Origin: Pseudomonas luteola NBRC 103146
GTDB lineage: Bacteria; Pseudomonadota; Gammaproteobacteria; Pseudomonadales; Pseudomonadaceae
DNA length: 64,000 nucleotides
Direction: 5' to 3'
Assembly (NCBI RefSeq): GCF_002091675.1
Contig: NZ_BDAE01000012.1
Location: 1 to 64,000, forward strand
The notes beneath the pieces were generated by a model. It ran no database searches. It was given only the letters and a program-made list of their open reading frames with translations, and was not told where the DNA came from. Positions 35,774 to 44,055 of the stretch are shown piece by piece (position 1 is the stretch's first letter; every line of letters starts with the position of its first letter). A program made the position numbers and the translations under genes.

Positions 35774-37147
35774 ATGACTGAACCTACTGCGCTCAGCGCC
35801 AGTATATTGCTCCTCATAGCAGCAGGCGCTGTAATTCTGCTGCTCCTCTTGATTATGCGATTCAAGGTCCATGCTTTTCTGGCGCTTGTGCTGGTAAGTA
35901 TCCTGACGGCACTCGCGACGCAGATCCCTTTTGACAAGGTAGTCCCGACACTATTGACCGGCTTTGGTAATACCCTTGCCTCGGTGGCATTGCTGGTTGG
36001 CTTGGGCGCCATGATCGGACGTCTTCTGGAGATTACAGGCGGTGCCCAGGTTCTCTCCGACACCCTGATCAATCGCTTCGGTGAACACCGTGCGCCCTTC
36101 GCACTTGGCGTAGCATCGCTGCTTTTCGGCTTTCCCATCTTCTTTGATGCGGGGCTGATCGTGATGCTGCCGATCATCTTCAGTGTGGCCAAGCGTCTGG
36201 GCGGCTCTACGCTGAGCTATGCATTACCGGCGGCCGGTGCATTCGCCGCCATGCACGCGCTGGTTCCGCCGCACCCAGGCCCGGTTGCTGCCGCAGAACT
36301 TCTGGGTGCAAACATCGGTTTGCTGGTTATCGTTGGAGCCATCATCGCGCTGCCTACCTGGTATTTTGGCGCTTATCTGTTCGGCCTGTGGTCGGGCAAG
36401 AAATTTCATGTTGGTATTCCGGCAAGCTTTTTGACCGATGCTGACCGTGATACGACAGTTACCCCGCCCCGCTTCTCTACCGTACTTGCTATCCTGTTGT
36501 TGCCCTTGATCCTGATCTTTCTGGATACCGGCCTGAATACCTTGAGCGTTATGGGTACAGTCGATGGCAAAAGTACATGGGTCCAGTTCCTGCGGATGCT
36601 GGGCAAGACGCCAGTGGCCTTGCTGATCACGGTATTTTTTGCGTTGATCGTCTTTAGCGGTAGACACAGCCGTAAGCATCTGGAAAAAGTATGTGACGGC
36701 GCACTCGGCCCTATCTGCTCCATCGTGCTGGTGACGGGTGCAGGTGGCATGTTTGGTGGTGTGTTGCGTACAAGTGGCATTGGCGACGCACTGTCTCAAA
36801 TGCTGGCAGATACCGGACTTCCGGTAATCGTTGCGGCCTTTGTGATTTCGGCGGCGCTACGGGTAGCCCAAGGTTCGGCAACCGTTGCCCTCACAACCGC
36901 AGCCGCGCTCATGGCACCGACCGTAGCCGCAACCGGTGGACTGAGCCAGTTCGACCTGTGCTTTATCGTCGTGGCGATTGCCGGGGGCGCTACTGTGCTC
37001 TCCCATGTAAACGACTCCGGCTTCTGGCTGGTGGGTCGCTTCCTTGATATGGACGAAAAAACCACGCTCAAGACCTGGACCGTGATGGAAACGCTCATTG
37101 GTACTATCGCTTTCGTGTTGGCCTGGATAGGCAGCCTGATACTCTGA
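35774..37147 (+). CDS. gntT: Gluconate:H+ symporter (GntP family)
   Basis: 457 residues with about twelve helices. Family segments include GFGNTLASVALLVGLGAMIG, FGFPIFFDAGLIVMLPI, HALVPPHPGPVAAAE and LSHVNDSGFWLV. It imports gluconate made by periplasmic glucose oxidation. It belongs with gntK and the operators upstream. The symbol is by family; it could equally be called gntP or gntU. Confidence 0.93.
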   Translation: MTEPTALSASILLLIAAGAVILLLLLIMRFKVHAFLALVLVSILTALATQIPFDKVVPTLLTGFGNTLASVALLVGLGAMIGRLLEITGGAQVLSDTLINRFGEHRAPFALGVASLLFGFPIFFDAGLIVMLPIIFSVAKRLGGSTLSYALPAAGAFAAMHALVPPHPGPVAAAELLGANIGLLVIVGAIIALPTWYFGAYLFGLWSGKKFHVGIPASFLTDADRDTTVTPPRFSTVLAILLLPLILIFLDTGLNTLSVMGTVDGKSTWVQFLRMLGKTPVALLITVFFALIVFSGRHSRKHLEKVCDGALGPICSIVLVTGAGGMFGGVLRTSGIGDALSQMLADTGLPVIVAAFVISAALRVAQGSATVALTTAAALMAPTVAATGGLSQFDLCFIVVAIAGGATVLSHVNDSGFWLVGRFLDMDEKTTLKTWTVMETLIGTIAFVLAWIGSLIL

Positions 37148-37159
37148 CAGAGCGTAAAA

Positions 37160-37187
37160 CCGGACAGGTGAGCAACCACCTGTCCGG
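37160..37187 (-). terminator. Terminator of the serine hydrolase gene
   Basis: A perfect 11-base stem CCGGACAGGTG / CACCTGTCCGG with a six-base loop. On the minus strand TTTTACGC follows, so it fits an intrinsic terminator for the gene ending at 37216. It may also stop the convergent gntT transcript. Confidence 0.85.
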
Positions 37188-37215
37188 AAGACTATCCCAG
37201 TCTTGTCGTAAAGCC

Positions 37216-38280
37216 TTACTGCGCGTAAATCTCGATAATGCTGCCCAACAAGCGGTGCAAGTCGTCCCGATGCCCTGAGCGCGCAGCCGAGGCGCTACCA
37301 TTTGAGGTCATGACGACCGTCAACTTCTGGCGGGGCACGATATACAGCATCTGCCCACCGAATCCCCAGCCGTAATACACCTCCTGGTTCGCGATTCGCG
37401 TAACAAACCAGCCATATCCATAACCATCCCTGGTATAGCGTGAGTAGGTACGAACCTGCCAGGATTCTTCTACCCAACGGGATGAGATCAGACGGCGACC
37501 GTCCTGGGTTACACCCTTCCTCCGGTACAGTTCGCCAAATGCCAGCAATGATCGTGGGCTCATGGCCATTTCGTTACCACCGATATAGACACCCTGCGGA
37601 TCGCGACTCCAGCTGGTAATGGCAAAACCATCAAGAGGTTTCAGCCAGAGCTGGGCCAGCTGCAAGGTCGAGCGCCCGGTTTGTCGGGTCAAAATAGCCG
37701 AAAGCAGGTGAGTTGAGCCGGTGGAGTAGATCATGGGACCACTAGGGTCGTTTTCAAAAGGACGCGCCAGCGCAGCTTTCACCCAGTTTCTGCTAGCAAC
37801 CCAGGCGCCATAGTTCGGCCCTGAGGTAGACGCCAGTCCCGCCTGCATGGACAGGAGATTGCCAATCGTAATGTCCTTCAGCCGCGGGTCCGGTTTTGCC
37901 GGAAGGTCTTCTGACAACAGCGGAGCGATTGTTTGATCAGTCCCTTTGAGAATCCCCTTGTCAATGGCGATACCGATCAACGCTGATACCACCAGCTTGG
38001 AGGCAGATTTGATATTGGTGGGTGTAGTTGTGCGGTGCCCTCGATAACCGCGCTCAGCCATCACCTGCCCATCGTGACTGACAATCACCGTTTCCAGCGG
38101 CCCAAGTGCTTGAGCATCATCCAGCACTTGGGACAAGTTGGGATTGGCAGAGGCGCTGATAGACACCCAGCACAAGACAATAAGCCCCATAGACCTAAAA
38201 CGTGCCAAACGCCGAACAAGCGGAAGGATCGGAGGCATGACCAGAACCACACTGACCTGAATGACAAATCCGACCGTCAT
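37216..38280 (-). CDS. Beta-lactamase-fold serine hydrolase
   Basis: 354 residues in the longest frame. The SxxK motif is S92-A-S-K95 (KSASKLV), a YST element (instead of YxN) follows near residue 185, and a WGFGGQM segment replaces KTG near the end. The fold is that of class C-like esterases and peptidases. The N-terminus has a hydrophobic region, and the start may be the ATG at 38238, which would leave a better signal peptide (VRRLARFRS before the core). It is probably periplasmic. Altered YxN and KTG motifs argue against a true beta-lactamase and for an esterase or amidase. Confidence 0.8.
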   Translation of the reverse strand: MTVGFVIQVSVVLVMPPILPLVRRLARFRSMGLIVLCWVSISASANPNLSQVLDDAQALGPLETVIVSHDGQVMAERGYRGHRTTTPTNIKSASKLVVSALIGIAIDKGILKGTDQTIAPLLSEDLPAKPDPRLKDITIGNLLSMQAGLASTSGPNYGAWVASRNWVKAALARPFENDPSGPMIYSTGSTHLLSAILTRQTGRSTLQLAQLWLKPLDGFAITSWSRDPQGVYIGGNEMAMSPRSLLAFGELYRRKGVTQDGRRLISSRWVEESWQVRTYSRYTRDGYGYGWFVTRIANQEVYYGWGFGGQMLYIVPRQKLTVVMTSNGSASAARSGHRDDLHRLLGSIIEIYAQ

Positions 38281-38381
38281 TGACGGACAAACATGCCCTT
38301 CAACTCGTTACGTAGGATTTCATTCAGGCGCTATATAAGAGTGGAAAACCTTGTGAAGCCTGAACCATCCAGTCACCTAAA

Positions 38382-38690
38382 TTACACTTGGAAGACGCTG
38401 ACTCGATCCGCTAGCTGACTTGCCAGGCCAGCAAGCTGACGACTGGCATCCGCGATATGTTGTGAGCCTTTTGAGGTTTCCAGGCTTGCCCCGTGAATAC
38501 GGTTGATATTGGTGCTTACCTCTTCTGCCACCACAGCTCTGCTGTGCAGACGCTGAGGCAATCTGAGCTGCGTCTACCTCAAGCAATCAGCATATTACTC
38601 TGCTCTAGCTCTTCATCCGCATTGCCTGTTGCCTAATCAGCACCCTGTCGTCACTTCGTTGACCGCAGCAGTCATGTGTTCAGCCTAGGC
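38382..38690 (-). pseudogene. Decayed 3' end of a chemotaxis receptor
   Basis: Pieces of the C-terminal signalling region of a methyl-accepting protein appear in shifting frames: MTAAVNEVTTG (from 38675), then AAQIASASAQQS, then VVAEEVSTNINRIHGASLET and QHIADASRQLAGLA down to the TAA at 38384-38382. At least two frame changes and stops lie between them. Nothing upstream resembles the rest of the receptor. It is a dead remnant. Confidence 0.75.
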
Positions 38691-38946
38691 CAATTCCTTA
38701 TATTTAGTTATCGATATAACAATTAATGGAAAAAGATTTTCTAAGCCGGTGTGATGAACGGCTAGTTTATGAGAGGAACGAGATACCAGACGGTGAAAAA
38801 TTCAGGCATTCGATGAAATGAGAGAGCGTCATAAGGCATGGAGGTCCATTTTTAAGCTCTCTCCTTTTCATAATAAACCACCACCTATTGTTTACTTTTA
38901 TTGGATGGTTGGGGGTTGATATTTTTAATTTAATAATGGGCTGGTA

Positions 38947-39939
38947 TTACCCTCCACTTACGTTCATGAAACGGAGTTCCTGAGGATCGTTGTTCGAAGT
39001 GAACTCATGGCGTAGCGGTTTTTGAGCCAATGCCGTGTGTATCGCTTCAGCAACCTGATGATCAGATTCAGGATAACGGCGCATTAGGTATTTAAGATCC
39101 AGCGCTTTTTCATGCCCAAGGCACAGCAGCATGCGGCCATCTACTGTTACTCGCAGGCGGTTGCAATTGGCGCAGAAGTTATAAGTGTGCGGTGATATGA
39201 AGCCGATTCGGGAGCGCGGATATTCTGCAATGCGCACATAGCGAGCAGGCCCACCGCTCTGCTCGGCAGAGTCGATCAGGTTATAGCGGGACGCAAGCTG
39301 GGCTCGTACCTCGTCGCTTGAACAGAAACGTTCCTGGCGTTGGTTACCTACCCTTCCCAACGGCATCTCCTCGATAAAACTGATGTCCAGTTGATTCGAA
39401 AAGGCAAAGTTCGCCAGGTTAAGAATCTCATCGGCGTTGCGACCCTTCATGACGACACAATTGAGTTTGATACGCTGGAATCCGGCATGCCGTGCCGTTT
39501 CGATACCGCGGAGCACCTGCTCCAGATCACCGATACGGGTAATGGCCCTGAACCGGCCGGGATCCAGGCTATCCAGGCTGATGTTGAGGCGTTTGACACC
39601 GGCGTCTGCCAGCGGGCGGGCCAGACGGGTCAGATGAGAGCCGTTGGTTGTCATCACCAGCTCTTCTAGTCCATGGAGTGTTGAAAGGTCACGGCATAAG
39701 TCGACAATGCCAGGCCTTACCATTGGCTCTCCACCCGTCAGGCGTATCTTCTTGACACCCTGACTCACAAAGAGGCTGGCTAGGCGATATAGTTCTTCCA
39801 GGCTCAACACCTGCACCCTGGGTAAAAAGGTCATCTTCTCGGCCATACAATATACACAGCGAAAATCGCAACGATCCGTAACCGACAGCCGCAAGTAGTC
39901 GATTTTTCGGCCGATACCGTCTTTCAGCTCTATCGTCAT
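38947..39939 (-). CDS. moaA: GTP 3',8-cyclase MoaA
   Basis: 330 residues from the ATG at 39939, preceded by GAGG. Radical-SAM cysteines C24, C28 and C31 (CDFRCVYC) and the second cluster FCANCNRLR are present, and the chain ends in the expected Gly-Gly. It starts molybdenum cofactor synthesis. It is the last gene of the nar transcript, as in P. aeruginosa where a moaA copy lies with nar, and so supplies cofactor when nitrate reductase is made. Symbols such as moaA1 depend on other copies in the genome. Confidence 0.95.
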   Translation of the reverse strand: MTIELKDGIGRKIDYLRLSVTDRCDFRCVYCMAEKMTFLPRVQVLSLEELYRLASLFVSQGVKKIRLTGGEPMVRPGIVDLCRDLSTLHGLEELVMTTNGSHLTRLARPLADAGVKRLNISLDSLDPGRFRAITRIGDLEQVLRGIETARHAGFQRIKLNCVVMKGRNADEILNLANFAFSNQLDISFIEEMPLGRVGNQRQERFCSSDEVRAQLASRYNLIDSAEQSGGPARYVRIAEYPRSRIGFISPHTYNFCANCNRLRVTVDGRMLLCLGHEKALDLKYLMRRYPESDHQVAEAIHTALAQKPLRHEFTSNNDPQELRFMNVSGG

Positions 39940-39978
39940 AACATCCTCAATACCCACTGGCTTATATCTCACCGTGCG

Positions 39979-40875
39979 CTACTGCAGCAGTGGCGAGTCG
40001 ACTCCAACAAAATGAATGCCTTCGATATGAGCCTGGCTGACCAGAATGCGTAGGTGGTGAGCCAGCGCTGTGTGCCAAGCTCGCTGAGTCAAGTCGTCTC
40101 TGATGGCTGTTTTCACTGCGTCATAAGGCAAGAGTGATCCTTCCAGGCGCTCATCCACTCGTACGATATGGAGTCCGTAGCGGGTTTCCAGAGGATGTTT
40201 GCAAAGCCCTTTCGACAGGCGAAACAGTACCCGTTCGAATTCGGGAACGGTTTGGCCCTGACTGAGCTGGCCCAGCGAGCCACCCTGGACGCTGGAGGGG
40301 CAATTTGAGTAGCGCTGCGCCAGCTCACCGAATCTATCGGGAGTGTGGTCCAGGCACTTGATCAACTGCAAGGCCTGTTCACGGGCCTCACTGCGGGCCT
40401 GCACGTCATCCGGCGCACACGCCAGCAGGATATTGGAAGCGGCAAGCAGAGGCGCTGAAACAAAACGCGCCTGATTGCTGGCGTAATAACGACGGCATGT
40501 TTGCTCATCGGCGTCCGGGCTTTTTACCTCTCGCTCCAGCAAGTGGCAGATCGCTGCCTCCTCAGCCTCGGCCCCTATGCCCATGATCCCCTGCTCCGCT
40601 ACCCGCTGGCGTAACACCTCGCGAATGACCAATGCCTGCACGGCTTGATAAATAGCGTCTTCTCGGGACAACGCAGGGTGATATTGCAACTCCTGGGCAA
40701 TACCCTCCGGTGCGATGGGTACCCCGTTAACCCGGACATGAGGCCAGTCCTGATCACTGCTGGCAATCAGAATAGGCTTGGCGTCACAGGTGCCTGCCAG
40801 CGCAGGATCTTGCGAGGCGAGTTGTTTGCCCTCTTCTCTATCGCTATACCCGCTTACCTTGCTAGCGCATGCCAT
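39979..40875 (-). CDS. Parvulin-type peptidyl-prolyl isomerase
   Basis: 298 residues. The parvulin domain lies at about 140-240 and includes FGELAQRYSNCPSSVQGGSLG and TRYGLHIVRVDE. There is no signal peptide, so it should act in the cytoplasm. The gene occurs between narI and moaA in Pseudomonas nar loci and is related to NifM. It probably helps fold a nitrate reductase subunit, though that is inferred from position. It is separated from narI by a hairpin and from moaA by 39 bases. Confidence 0.9.
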   Translation of the reverse strand: MACASKVSGYSDREEGKQLASQDPALAGTCDAKPILIASSDQDWPHVRVNGVPIAPEGIAQELQYHPALSREDAIYQAVQALVIREVLRQRVAEQGIMGIGAEAEEAAICHLLEREVKSPDADEQTCRRYYASNQARFVSAPLLAASNILLACAPDDVQARSEAREQALQLIKCLDHTPDRFGELAQRYSNCPSSVQGGSLGQLSQGQTVPEFERVLFRLSKGLCKHPLETRYGLHIVRVDERLEGSLLPYDAVKTAIRDDLTQRAWHTALAHHLRILVSQAHIEGIHFVGVDSPLLQ

Positions 40876-40904
40876 GGTGCTTCTCCTACTTATAGGTGAC
40901 AGGC

Positions 40905-40926
40905 GGGTGGGTGGTTATACCCACCC
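40905..40926 (-). other. Hairpin between narI and the parvulin gene
   Basis: GGGTGGGT / ACCCACCC with loop GGTTAT. It has no T-run. It could trim or attenuate the long nar transcript so that the downstream genes are made at a different level. Confidence 0.5.
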
Positions 40927-40934
40927 CCTTGAGG

Positions 40935-41756
40935 CTAATGGACGGTGTCTTTGTGTCTTGCCAGAGGCGCGGTCTGTTTGGGAGCGATCGCAGGCAAGCC
41001 ATAGGCAGGGGCAGGTGTTTCGACACGGAGTTTGCTGGGCACGCCTTGTGCTTGTGGTCTGGTCTGCTCGGGCCGTTTGGCTTTCAGCCGTACGATCTGA
41101 TAACGGCGCCCCAAATACCAGACCGGCGCGCTGACGATATGCACCAGCCGGGTAAAGGGAAACAGCACAAACAGCGTCAACCCCAGAAAGACATGCAGCT
41201 TGTACACCAGCGGTACCGCGCCGATGGAGGCCGCCGCTGCTTCGGGTCGCAGTGTCACGATAGCTTGGGCCCAGATAGCCAGACGCGCCATAACTGAACC
41301 ATCCATATGCTGGGTCGACGCGACAATGGTGCTGAGGCCCAACAGTAGCTGCGCCAGTAGAACAAACAGAATCATGATGTCGGAGGGGCTAGAGCTGGCC
41401 CGTACGCGTGGTTCAGTCAGACGACGATAGATCAGCATGCTCAAGCCAATCAGCGCCAGACAGCCAAAGAAACCTCCAGAGAGCATGGCCAGGAGCTGTT
41501 TATTGGCCGTACTGATGACGGTGTGATAAAGCGCTTCCGGCATGAGTAGTCCAACAAAGTGTCCTGCCAGGATAAACAGTACGCCAATATGAAACAGGTT
41601 ACTCGCTACCCGCATGTTGCGTTTGCTGAGCATCTGGCTGGAACCTGCCTTCCAACTGTACTGCGATAAATCGAACCGAGCCCAGCTTCCAACCAGGCAG
41701 ATGGTCAGAGCGACATAGGGATAGATGCCAAAGGCAAACAAATTTACTTTATCCAT
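40935..41756 (-). CDS. narI: Respiratory nitrate reductase gamma subunit
   Basis: 273 residues from the ATG at 41756, which overlaps the end of narJ by eight bases. The long frame to 41867 only adds an arginine-rich tail unlike any NarI. Five membrane helices and the segment MDKVNLFAFGIYPYVALTIC are typical of this haem b subunit, which takes electrons from quinol. A C-terminal extension of about 50 residues, rich in Pro and Ala, goes beyond the E. coli length. Confidence 0.95.
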   Translation of the reverse strand: MDKVNLFAFGIYPYVALTICLVGSWARFDLSQYSWKAGSSQMLSKRNMRVASNLFHIGVLFILAGHFVGLLMPEALYHTVISTANKQLLAMLSGGFFGCLALIGLSMLIYRRLTEPRVRASSSPSDIMILFVLLAQLLLGLSTIVASTQHMDGSVMARLAIWAQAIVTLRPEAAAASIGAVPLVYKLHVFLGLTLFVLFPFTRLVHIVSAPVWYLGRRYQIVRLKAKRPEQTRPQAQGVPSKLRVETPAPAYGLPAIAPKQTAPLARHKDTVH

Positions 41757-42504
41757 GATAGGCCTCCCGAACCGGCATCTGCACCGGTCTTTCCTGATTG
41801 AAATCGATCCAATGCAGCGGCACCGCTTCCTCCTGTCTGGCCTTATCAGGCCGGGACGCTTGCGCACCGCAACGCCCTTCCTGCTCAGCCTTGAGGAAGT
41901 CCACGGCCTCCTCTTCCCATACCTTATCCAGCGCTTCGAGCGAATCGTCTCGGGATTCAGAGGCTACCTGCTCACGCAGCGCCTCTACCGCCTGTACAGG
42001 GGGTTCTCCTGCGATCTGCAGCAATGCGGTAAAGCAGGCAGAATAAGGACTCTGGCGTTCGGCAAGGCGCGCCGCCAATAAGGCCAGCAGATGAGCCACG
42101 TCGGCCAGTCCTTCACGGGCTGTCAGTTCATCACGGGTGGCCAGGTATTCGAGATAAAGCGGCAGATAATCGGGAAGCTCCTTCACCCCGAGCGAGAAGC
42201 CTGCGGCTTCGTACTGCGCCAGCAGATCCACCATGGCCTGCCCACGGTCACGGGACTCGCCATGCACGTGCTCGAACAACAGGAGAGACAGGGACCGGCC
42301 ACGATCGAACAGTTCAGTATAGGTTTCCTGGACATCCATCAGTTCTGCGCTTGTCAGCTGGCCCAGCAGACCCTGAAGGAGGCTGCGTTGCTCAGGACTG
42401 ATCTCGCGGGCACTGTTAATGGCGCCAGCCAATTCCTGCTGTGCTGGGGCCAGCATTTCGGAAGGGTAGTCCATCAGCAGTGAGATTACCGTGAGGATAC
42501 GCAT
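41749..42504 (-). CDS. narJ: Nitrate reductase chaperone NarJ
   Basis: 251 residues, all helical, of the TorD/NarJ family. Family segments include YTELFDRGRSLSLLLFEHVHGESRDRGQAM. It binds NarG and delivers the molybdenum cofactor before membrane attachment. It lies two bases after narH and overlaps narI, the standard nar order. Confidence 0.95.
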   Translation of the reverse strand: MRILTVISLLMDYPSEMLAPAQQELAGAINSAREISPEQRSLLQGLLGQLTSAELMDVQETYTELFDRGRSLSLLLFEHVHGESRDRGQAMVDLLAQYEAAGFSLGVKELPDYLPLYLEYLATRDELTAREGLADVAHLLALLAARLAERQSPYSACFTALLQIAGEPPVQAVEALREQVASESRDDSLEALDKVWEEEAVDFLKAEQEGRCGAQASRPDKARQEEAVPLHWIDFNQERPVQMPVREAYHG

Positions 42505-42506
42505 AT

Positions 42507-44045
42507 CTATTCCTCCCAGAGCTGGACGGTTTGGATCACGTCCCGGCGATTGGCTTTTTTCGACCCAAACATATTGAGATCGGACGAACCGCTACAGCCG
42601 CTGCCAAAGCTGAAGCCACAGCCGGACCGCTCGGCAAAAACATCACTCATGGCCTCCTCGCGGTGGGCAGAAGGCACAACGTATCGGTCTTCATAGTTGG
42701 CGATGGCCAGGTAGCGATACATATCCTCAACCTGCGATACGCTCAGCCCGACCTCTTTCAACACCTCAAGGTCCTGCCGGCCTTCGACCTGTTCGGCTCG
42801 CTTGTAAGCGCGCATGGCCAGCATGCGCTTTAGGGCGCGTCGAACCGGGCGCTCATCTCCCGCCGTCAGCAGGTTAGCCAGGTAGCGCAGCGGGATACGC
42901 AAACTATCCACATCGGGCAGTACCCCGTTCATGCCTACCGCTCCAGCCTTGGCAGCGTTTTGAATCGGCGAAAGCGGTGGGATGTACCAGACCATGGGCA
43001 GTGTGCGGTACTCAGGGTGTAGCGGCAGAGCCAGCTGCCACTCCACAGCCATCTTGTAGACGGGCGATTTTTGAGCAGCCTCGATTACGGATTGTGGCAC
43101 ACCATCGGCCAGGGCCTGACGGATCACATCCGGATCGAAGGGGTCCAGGAAAACATCGAGCTGCCTTTCGTAGAGATCTTGCTCACTGGCAGCACTGGCA
43201 ACATCTGCGATGCGATCGGCGTCATACAGCAGCACGCCCAGGTAGCGGATACGGCCAACGCAGGTTTCTGAACATACGGTAGGCATGCCGGCTTCTATAC
43301 GTGGATAGCAGAAGATGCATTTCTCGGACTTGCCGCTCTTCCAGTTGAAATAGATCTTCTTGTAGGGGCAGCCACTGATACACATGCGCCAGCCCCGGCA
43401 CTTTTCCTGGTCAATCAGCACAATCCCGTCTTCGTCACGCTTGTAGATGGCGCCACTCGGACAGGATGCTGCGCAGGCCGGGTTGAGGCAGTGTTCGCAA
43501 AGGCGTGGCAAATACATCATGAAGGTATTTTCGTATTCGCCGTAGATATCCGCCTGAACCTTGTCGAAGTTCTTATCCTTGCGGCGCTTGGCGAATTCGG
43601 TTCCCAGGATTTCCTCCCAATTGGGACCCCACTCAATCTTTTCCATCCGCTGACCGGAGATCAGCGAGCGAGGCCGCGCCACCGGCTGATGGTCCGATAC
43701 CGGAGCGGTATGCAGGTGCTGATAGTCGAAATCGAACGGCTCGTAATAGTCATCAATGCCCGGGAGGTCAGGGTTGGCAAAGATATTAGCCAAGACCCGG
43801 AATTTGCCGCCGATCCGAGGGTTGATTGAGCCATCCTTGTTGCGTATCCAGCCACCTTTCCATTTGTCCTGATTTTCCCACTCCTTGGGGTAGCCGATTC
43901 CGGGTTTGCTCTCTACGTTGTTGAACCAGGCATACTCCATGCCCTCGCGGCTGGTCCAGACGTTCTTGCAGGTAACCGAGCAGGTATGGCAACCGATGCA
44001 CTTGTCCAGATTCAGTACCATGCCGACTTGCGAACGAATTTTCAT
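42507..44045 (-). CDS. narH: Respiratory nitrate reductase beta subunit
   Basis: 512 residues from the ATG at 44045, preceded by GAGGAAG. The longer frame to 44108 runs into narG. Four cysteine groups are visible, beginning C16, C19, C22 and C26 (CIGCHTCSVTC). The group CRGWRMC has the tryptophan that makes a [3Fe-4S] centre in NarH. It relays electrons from NarI to NarG at the cytoplasmic face of the membrane. It starts ten bases after the narG stop. Confidence 0.97.
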   Translation of the reverse strand: MKIRSQVGMVLNLDKCIGCHTCSVTCKNVWTSREGMEYAWFNNVESKPGIGYPKEWENQDKWKGGWIRNKDGSINPRIGGKFRVLANIFANPDLPGIDDYYEPFDFDYQHLHTAPVSDHQPVARPRSLISGQRMEKIEWGPNWEEILGTEFAKRRKDKNFDKVQADIYGEYENTFMMYLPRLCEHCLNPACAASCPSGAIYKRDEDGIVLIDQEKCRGWRMCISGCPYKKIYFNWKSGKSEKCIFCYPRIEAGMPTVCSETCVGRIRYLGVLLYDADRIADVASAASEQDLYERQLDVFLDPFDPDVIRQALADGVPQSVIEAAQKSPVYKMAVEWQLALPLHPEYRTLPMVWYIPPLSPIQNAAKAGAVGMNGVLPDVDSLRIPLRYLANLLTAGDERPVRRALKRMLAMRAYKRAEQVEGRQDLEVLKEVGLSVSQVEDMYRYLAIANYEDRYVVPSAHREEAMSDVFAERSGCGFSFGSGCSGSSDLNMFGSKKANRRDVIQTVQLWEE

Positions 44046-44055
44046 GACAACTTCC

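Noticed and set aside
41757-41867. Longer N-terminus for NarI
   Set aside because: It would add 37 arginine- and cysteine-rich residues, which is simply narJ read in another frame.
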